A stretch of 32,934 nucleotides of DNA from Nannocystaceae bacterium (lineage in GTDB: Bacteria > Myxococcota_A > Polyangia > Nannocystales > Nannocystaceae), in assembly GCA_019694555.1 (NCBI GenBank), contig JAIBBS010000093.1:1-32934 (forward strand), read 5' to 3'. The notes beneath the pieces are model-generated. The model made no database searches. It worked only from the letters and a program-made list of their open reading frames with translations, and was not told the origin of the DNA. Positions 28,487-32,934 of the stretch are shown piece by piece (within the stretch, counting starts at the first letter, position 1; each line of letters starts with the position of its first letter). Made by a program: the position numbers and the translations under genes.

Positions 28487-30157
28487 TCAGCCCGGCGGCA
28501 CGGGATCACACAGGCCGCCCTCTTCGATCTGCGCGTTGGTGCGGAAGGTGTTGAACGCCTTCCAGCTCGGCACCTGCACCTGCGGGATGGTCGAGTCCTC
28601 GCGCACGTTGGTGACGTAGTACGCGTGCTGATTCCAGATGCGGCGGGCCTGGATCCACCGGTCCTGCTTGTCGCGGATGGCCTGCAGCGCCGGCTGTCCG
28701 CTGGTCGAGACCACCAGGATCTCGGCCGAGCCGTCGTTGTCGATGTCCGCGACCACGGGGTACTCGCTGATGGTCGGACTGCCGCGCGGGATCTCGAGCA
28801 CGGTCGCGCCGGTCAGGCCGTCGTAGATGCGGAAGGCCTGCTCGTCGGCGTACATCGCCTCGGCGACGCCGTCGCCGAGGAAGTCGAACGCAGTGCCGCC
28901 GGCCGCTCCCGAGAGATCGGCCACGACGACCTGCCACAACACGTCGCTCGCGTTGGGCCCCTGGTAGACCGCGTAGGCGGATTGCGACGAGCTGGCCCAG
29001 TCGGAGCGCTCGTCGCCGTCGAAGTCGTGGATCGTGCCCGGCCGCTGCCACACCAGGTAGGCCGAGGCCGGGATGCCCGTGGGCGTGACCGGGCCGTACT
29101 TGATCGCGCCGGTGTGCTCGACCATCCACAGGCCCGTGCCCGAGGTCAGGAAGATCTCGGGATCGGGATCATCGTCGAGGTTGCCGACCTGCGGGATCGC
29201 CTGCGCCGGGATCGTGGGGAAGTTCTCGAAGTAGACCGAGCCGTCGGCGTGCCACGCCGAGTGGCCGGTGATGACCTCGAGCAGGCCGTCGCCGTCGAGG
29301 TCGGCCGCGGTGGTGGCCTCGAGCTCACCCGGCGCGGGGTTGGGGTACTCGAACAGCAGCTTGCCGTCGTGGTCGTAGACCTCGTGGTTGAAGATGATCT
29401 CGACGTCGCCGTCGGCATCGAGGTCGTGCAGCGCGATCGCACCCGACTCGCGGTAGAACTGGTCCGCGTTGCCGCCGTCGGTGGTGTTGGTCCACTTGAC
29501 CGTGCCGTCGTGCTCGAAGGCCTTGAGCCGGTAGACGCCGCCGTTGTTCCACACCGCGACCAGCTCGGGCAAGCCGTCGCCGTCGATGTCGCCCAGCGCC
29601 GGCGTCGCGGTGCAGGAGACGAACTCGGTGATGCCGATGGTGAAGTGCGGCGTGCCGCTCTCACCGTCGAGGATGTTCACGTTGCAGGTCGTCGCGTAGC
29701 TGATGGTCGGATAGGACACCAGCACCACGTCGGGCACGTCGCACAGATCGATCTCGCCGTCGCCGTTGTCGTCGGTGAAGTTCGCCACCAGCGGCGTGAC
29801 CCAGCTCTGCTCGCCCGCGCCGAAGGTCCACTGGATCTCGGGCTCGAAGCTGTCGGGCGGCGCTTCGGCATCGCAATCGCCGACCGCGTCCATGTCGTCG
29901 ACCACCTTGCACAGATCGACGGCGGTGTCGGAGGCGTTGCCCTCGGTCTCGCCGACGTCGAGCTTGGGCCCGCTGCCCGCGGTGGTGCCGGCGCTGGTGG
30001 TGGTGTCGTCGCCGGCCGTGCCGGGCCCCGCGGTCAGCGAGGTCACCGTCGCCGCCGGCTCGTCGCGCTCGTCACTACCGCACGCGGTCCACGCGAGCGC
30101 GCCCACGACCAGCGCGCTGTGGCGTGCGTGCGAACGGCGCGGGGTCGAGGACGGCAT
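28487..30157 (-). CDS. FG-GAP/VCBS repeat lipoprotein (integrin-like beta-propeller)
   Basis: 556 residues. Lipobox AWTAC (C26), Thr/Gly/Ser linker, then repeats with Ca-binding Asp loops: DDNGDGEIDLCDVPD, DIDGDGLPELVAV, DLDADGDVEIIF, DLDGDGLLEVITG, DFDGDERSDW and DIDNDGSAEILV. Six or seven such blades give a beta-propeller typical of FG-GAP/VCBS proteins displayed on the cell surface. Cysteines in CKVVDDMDAVGDC and TTCNVNIL may form disulfides. The C-terminus (IWNQHAYYVTNVREDSTIP) occurs widely in myxobacterial members of the family. I chose the ATG at 30157, since the lipobox follows at residue 26; an ATG at 30349 would add an implausible basic lead that overlaps the barrel gene. It is divergent from that gene. 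Confidence 0.9.
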   Translation of the reverse strand: MPSSTPRRSHARHSALVVGALAWTACGSDERDEPAATVTSLTAGPGTAGDDTTTSAGTTAGSGPKLDVGETEGNASDTAVDLCKVVDDMDAVGDCDAEAPPDSFEPEIQWTFGAGEQSWVTPLVANFTDDNGDGEIDLCDVPDVVLVSYPTISYATTCNVNILDGESGTPHFTIGITEFVSCTATPALGDIDGDGLPELVAVWNNGGVYRLKAFEHDGTVKWTNTTDGGNADQFYRESGAIALHDLDADGDVEIIFNHEVYDHDGKLLFEYPNPAPGELEATTAADLDGDGLLEVITGHSAWHADGSVYFENFPTIPAQAIPQVGNLDDDPDPEIFLTSGTGLWMVEHTGAIKYGPVTPTGIPASAYLVWQRPGTIHDFDGDERSDWASSSQSAYAVYQGPNASDVLWQVVVADLSGAAGGTAFDFLGDGVAEAMYADEQAFRIYDGLTGATVLEIPRGSPTISEYPVVADIDNDGSAEILVVSTSGQPALQAIRDKQDRWIQARRIWNQHAYYVTNVREDSTIPQVQVPSWKAFNTFRTNAQIEEGGLCDPVPPG

Positions 30158-30188
30158 GGCCTGCGGGCGCGTCGGCAGCCCAGCACCG

Positions 30189-30194
30189 AAGATA
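30189..30194 (-). promoter_or_regulatory. Putative -10 of the VCBS gene
   Basis: TATCTT on the minus strand lies 31 nt before the ATG at 30157. No clear -35 is visible, so this is tentative. Confidence 0.25.
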
Positions 30195-30279
30195 TCACGC
30201 TCGGCGCGCGCGAGGATGCGCGCGCCTGGGGCCGTCGGCCGCTTTCGTCGCGGTGTCGGGCCGTGGCACGCTCGGGGGC

Positions 30280-31074
30280 GTGACGCGAACATCGCGAGTG
30301 GGATCGAAGGGGGACGCGCGGTGGCGCCGGCTCGTGCAGCGCGGCGCATGGCTTCTGTGCGCGGCGATGGCCGTGGGCGCGAGCGCGCCGGCGAGTGCGG
30401 CGCCGAAGGTCAGAGGCGCCGACGGCAAGCGCTTCCGCCTGCACTTCGACACCAACATCTTCGATTTTTCGCACTTCAACCGCAACGGCGGCAACCTCAA
30501 CGACCCGGGCGACCGCGTGAACTCGGTCGGCTTCGGCATCGGTCGCCCGCGTCCGATCGACAGCGGCTACCCCGGACCGCTCATGCCGCGCAACGTGTTC
30601 GGCATCGGCTTCGGCTACGTGTTCTTGCAGCACCGCGCCATCGTCGGCGCCCGCGCGGCGCTGCTCGTGGACGGATCGGACGTCGGCGACAACGACGGTC
30701 GCGCGACCGTCGTCGCGGGCCAGATCGTGCCGTACTTCCACTGGATGTTCCTGCCCGGTCGCTGGGTGCGGCCGTACGTGGAGGGCCGCGTGGGCTTCGG
30801 CGGCGGCGTCGACGTCGGCGACGAGGACGTCGACAACGACGGCAACCGCGAGCGTCGGACCGCGCACGTCCTCTTCCCCACCGTCGGCGTCGGCGGCGGC
30901 GTCCACCTGTTCCCGGTCGACTTCTTCTCGGTCGATCTCGGGCTCGACTTCGACTACGTCGCGCCCCACGGCCGCGACACGTTCGAGGACCCCGACCTCG
31001 ACGACACCGACTGGGGCAAGCTCGGCGACGGCATCGTGCTGGGCCTGCGGGCCGGCGCGTCGGTGTTCTTCTGA
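30280..31074 (+). CDS. Outer-membrane beta-barrel protein
   Basis: 264 residues. A basic start (VTRTSRVGSKGDARWRRL) precedes a hydrophobic signal (LLCAAMAVGASAPASA). The mature chain alternates polar and aromatic/apolar residues in strands such as FGIGFGYVFLQHRAIVGARAAL, VVAGQIVPYFHWMFLPG, VRPYVEGRVGFGGGVDV and VLGLRAGASVFF, the last ending in Phe as outer-membrane barrels do. Acidic loops (DVGDEDVDNDGNRERR, DTFEDPDLDDTDW) would face outward or bind Ca. Function unknown: small porin or structural barrel. The GTG at 30280, preceded by GGGGG, is the likely start. A later GTG at 30298 is possible. It is divergent from the VCBS lipoprotein gene. Confidence 0.75.
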   Translation: MTRTSRVGSKGDARWRRLVQRGAWLLCAAMAVGASAPASAAPKVRGADGKRFRLHFDTNIFDFSHFNRNGGNLNDPGDRVNSVGFGIGRPRPIDSGYPGPLMPRNVFGIGFGYVFLQHRAIVGARAALLVDGSDVGDNDGRATVVAGQIVPYFHWMFLPGRWVRPYVEGRVGFGGGVDVGDEDVDNDGNRERRTAHVLFPTVGVGGGVHLFPVDFFSVDLGLDFDYVAPHGRDTFEDPDLDDTDWGKLGDGIVLGLRAGASVFF

Positions 31075-31144
31075 TCGGCGGGCCCACGCTCGCGCCGTGA
31101 TGCTTTTCACGGCGCGGTGGTGCCACGACCGCGCGGACCGCGGG

Positions 31145-31150
31145 CACACT
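31145..31150 (+). promoter_or_regulatory. Possible -10 of the second copper monooxygenase
   Basis: CACACT lies 11 nt before the ATG at 31162, the same spacing as seen at the TetR and prenyltransferase genes. No convincing -35. No AATGA-N4-TCATT site is present here, unlike the paralogue at 12723. Confidence 0.3.
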
Positions 31151-31161
31151 GTGCCGCGATC

Positions 31162-32595
31162 ATGCCGGTGCGCGTCCCCAGCCTCCCGCTCGTCCTCGTC
31201 GTCCTGCTGCCGGCGTGCGCGTCGCCGTCGAGTCCCGCGACCGAGGGCACCGGCGACGACGGCGACGCGAGCACCACCGCCGACGGCGGCAGCACGAGCG
31301 CGGCAGCCACCAGCGAGGGCAGCACGACCGCCGAGGTGCCCAGCGACGCGCCGACGTTCTACGAGGACGTGCTGCCGCTGGTCGCACAGCACTGCCAGGG
31401 CTGCCACGAGGCCGGTGGCATCGGTCCGTTCGATCTCACCGACTACGAGACCGCGGCAGCGCTGGCGCCGTCGATCGCCGCGAGCACGGCCGCGCGCACG
31501 ATGCCGCCGTTTGTCGCGAGCAACACCGGCGACTGCAACACCTTCGCGAACGCGCGCTGGCTCGCCGACGACGAGATCGATCGGCTCGCGCAGTGGGCCG
31601 ACGCGGGCGCGCCGATGGGCGACCCCGCGACGCCGCGGCCGGAGCCGCCCACGCCGGCGGTGCTGCAGGGCGACGACATCCTCACGCTGTCGAGTCCCGC
31701 GGGTTACGAGCCGGTGGCCGACGACGCCGGACCCGCGGACGACTACCAGTGCTTCCTGGTCGACCCGCAGGTCGTCGACGCCGCGCGCTACCTCGTGGGC
31801 TTCGAGGTCGTGCCCGGCAATCCCGCGGTCACGCACCACCTGATCGGTTTCCTCGTCGACCCCGAGGCGACCGCGCCGCTGGGCGGCACCAACGGATCCT
31901 TGATGCAGTCGCTCGACGACGCCAGCCCCGATCAGCCCGGCTGGGATTGCTTCGGTGCGGCCGGCAACGGCGTGCTGGTGGAGGGCACGCCGGTGACGTG
32001 GGCGCCCGGTGGCGGCGCGTTCAACTTCCCCGCGGGCACCGGCATCCGCATCGATCCCGGCTACGTGCTGGTCTTGCAGATGCACTACAACCTCGCCGCT
32101 GGCAGCGGCAGCGATCAGACCGAGCTGCGGCTGTCGATGGCCGACACGGTCGAGCGCGAGGCCGTCAACGCGCTCGACGATCGCTTCCTCGCGACGTTGT
32201 TCAACGGCACCGGCGTGTCGCTGCCGCCGGGCGAGTCCGCGACGGTGTGGCAGTGGGAAGCGCCGCTGCGCGAGTGGGACAGCCGCATCAGCGGCTGGGA
32301 ACAGGTCGAGGTGCTGGGGCTGCTGCCGCACATGCACAGCCTCGGCCGACGCATGCAGGTGACCTTCCGTCACGCCGCGGACGACACCGAGCAGTGCGGC
32401 CTGTACGTCGATCGCTGGGACTTCAACTGGCAGCAGGCGTTCATGTACGAGCAGCCCATCGTGCTCGCGCCCGGTGATCACGTCGAGATCACGTGCGAGT
32501 GGGACACCACCAGCAAGCAGTCCGCGACGTACCCGGGTCTGGGCACCAGCGACGAGATGTGTCTGCTCGGGGTCTACGCCACGGAAGCGAAGTGA
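31162..32595 (+). CDS. Lipoprotein cytochrome c / PHM-type copper monooxygenase fusion, second copy
   Basis: 477 residues. Clear lipobox VLLPAC (C19), Thr/Ser/Gly/Asp linker, then the heme motif CQGCH (78-82) with MPPF (M114). The PHM-type part has THHLIG (H225, H226), QMHYN (H308), LPHMH (H390, H392) and DEMC (M466), so both copper sites are complete. It follows the same layout as the protein at 12723, including DDYQCF, GWDCF, TWAPG, FNFPAGTGIR, FNWQQAFMYEQP and CEWDTT. The second His of QMHYH in the other copy is Asn here. It likely acts at the outer membrane or periplasm as a hydroxylase. The start at 31162 puts the signal at the N-terminus; an ATG at 31117 would add 15 residues. Confidence 0.85.
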   Translation: MPVRVPSLPLVLVVLLPACASPSSPATEGTGDDGDASTTADGGSTSAAATSEGSTTAEVPSDAPTFYEDVLPLVAQHCQGCHEAGGIGPFDLTDYETAAALAPSIAASTAARTMPPFVASNTGDCNTFANARWLADDEIDRLAQWADAGAPMGDPATPRPEPPTPAVLQGDDILTLSSPAGYEPVADDAGPADDYQCFLVDPQVVDAARYLVGFEVVPGNPAVTHHLIGFLVDPEATAPLGGTNGSLMQSLDDASPDQPGWDCFGAAGNGVLVEGTPVTWAPGGGAFNFPAGTGIRIDPGYVLVLQMHYNLAAGSGSDQTELRLSMADTVEREAVNALDDRFLATLFNGTGVSLPPGESATVWQWEAPLREWDSRISGWEQVEVLGLLPHMHSLGRRMQVTFRHAADDTEQCGLYVDRWDFNWQQAFMYEQPIVLAPGDHVEITCEWDTTSKQSATYPGLGTSDEMCLLGVYATEAK

Positions 32596-32655
32596 CGCGC
32601 ACGACCTCGGCGGCGCGATCGCAGAGCTCGTGGCCGTCGTGCCGCGACGCGTCCG

Positions 32656-32684
32656 TTGTCTCGAGCGTCGGCGCCGCTTACCCT
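32656..32684 (+). promoter_or_regulatory. Putative promoter of the last gene
   Basis: TTGTCT and TACCCT are exactly 17 nt apart. The ATG at 32691 lies 6 nt after the -10, at about the expected transcription start, so the mRNA may be leaderless. Confidence 0.5.
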
Positions 32685-32690
32685 CTTCGC

Positions 32691-32934
32691 ATGCGTCCTG
32701 TGGTCCTTCCGTCGCGATCGTCCGGAGCGCTGTCCATCCTCGGCGGTGTCGGGCTGCTCCTGGTGTCCACGCGCGCGTCGGCCGACGTCCCGCTCGCGCC
32801 CATGGTGGAGATCGATCTCAGCGGTTTCGACGGCAGTGGCTTCGCGCCCGATCCCGCGCCGGGCCAGCTCGACTCCGACGACTGGTCGGTCAGGCTCAGC
32901 GACATCAGCGTGCTCGACTTCGGCGGCGCCGGCG
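32691..32934 (+). CDS. Secreted protein, N-terminal fragment cut by window edge
   Basis: Open from the ATG at 32691 to the right edge, 81 codons. The first 31 residues are a signal peptide (basic start, apolar core SILGGVGLLLVS, cleavage near TRASA). What follows (VEIDLSGFDGSGFAPDP, GQLDSDDWSVRLSDI) is acidic, Gly/Asp-rich and consistent with an extracellular or surface protein; the family cannot be told from this much. A promoter with 17-nt spacing precedes it. Confidence 0.7.
   Translation, partial: MRPVVLPSRSSGALSILGGVGLLLVSTRASADVPLAPMVEIDLSGFDGSGFAPDPAPGQLDSDDWSVRLSDISVLDFGGAG

Overview
The window is very GC-rich bacterial DNA, densely packed on both strands, and it looks like a myxobacterium (Myxococcota), most likely from the Nannocystaceae/Polyangia side. 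The pointers are: several Ser/Thr protein kinases with a transmembrane segment and a TPR-like outer domain; an ECF sigma/FecR pair; many lipoproteins with Asp/Ser/Gly/Thr-rich linkers behind the lipid-anchored cysteine; FG-GAP/VCBS, CAP and choice-of-anchor-L surface proteins; and frequent 4-nt ATGA/GTGA overlaps between successive genes. This assignment is inferred from gene content, since no rRNA or other phylogenetic marker is present. I see no tRNA, rRNA, CRISPR array, insertion sequence or phage gene, and no gene-free stretch longer than about 210 bases.

Layout. (1) 1-1810: a truncated Ser/Thr kinase (minus, runs off the left edge) divergent from an extensin-like/M15-fold secreted protein. 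(2) 8512 down to 1823: six minus-strand genes in tight order, namely two amidohydrolases, a group II PLP-dependent decarboxylase, a RidA/YjgF protein, an alpha/beta-hydrolase lipoprotein and a C13 (legumain/caspase-like) peptidase lipoprotein. Four of the five junctions are 4-nt overlaps. The fifth, before RidA, carries an inverted repeat and a promoter-like sequence. (3) 8584-11665: a UbiA/MenA-like prenyltransferase, an unrecognised 263-aa protein and glutathione reductase, all overlapping. (4) 11718-14749: an SDR oxidoreductase, a cytochrome c/PHM-type copper monooxygenase fusion and a TetR regulator. The first two each have an AATGA-N4-TCATT palindrome just upstream, so this looks like a small TetR regulon. 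(5) 14832-17588 (minus): a membrane protein fused to a spermidine synthase-like domain, divergent from (6) a fused flavin monooxygenase/OYE enzyme of the 2-aminobenzoyl-CoA (or salicylyl-CoA) type, which overlaps a small Cys-rich lipoprotein gene.

(7) 20251-26261: a signalling locus. An ECF sigma factor and a FecR-like protein point left. A Ser/Thr kinase with all catalytic motifs, overlapped by a second kinase-like protein that has lost them (a pseudokinase with kinesin-light-chain-type TPRs), points right. (8) 26275-30157 (minus): three lipoprotein genes (FG-GAP/VCBS, CAP-like, choice-of-anchor L). (9) 30280-end: an outer-membrane beta-barrel, a second cytochrome c/PHM-type monooxygenase fusion and the start of another secreted protein.

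The strongest candidates for undescribed biology are the kinase plus pseudokinase tandem back to back with an ECF/FecR pair, the TetR operator pair controlling a heme-copper fusion monooxygenase and an SDR, and the six-gene amidohydrolase-decarboxylase-RidA-hydrolase-C13 run in which one amidohydrolase has lost its HxH metal motif.
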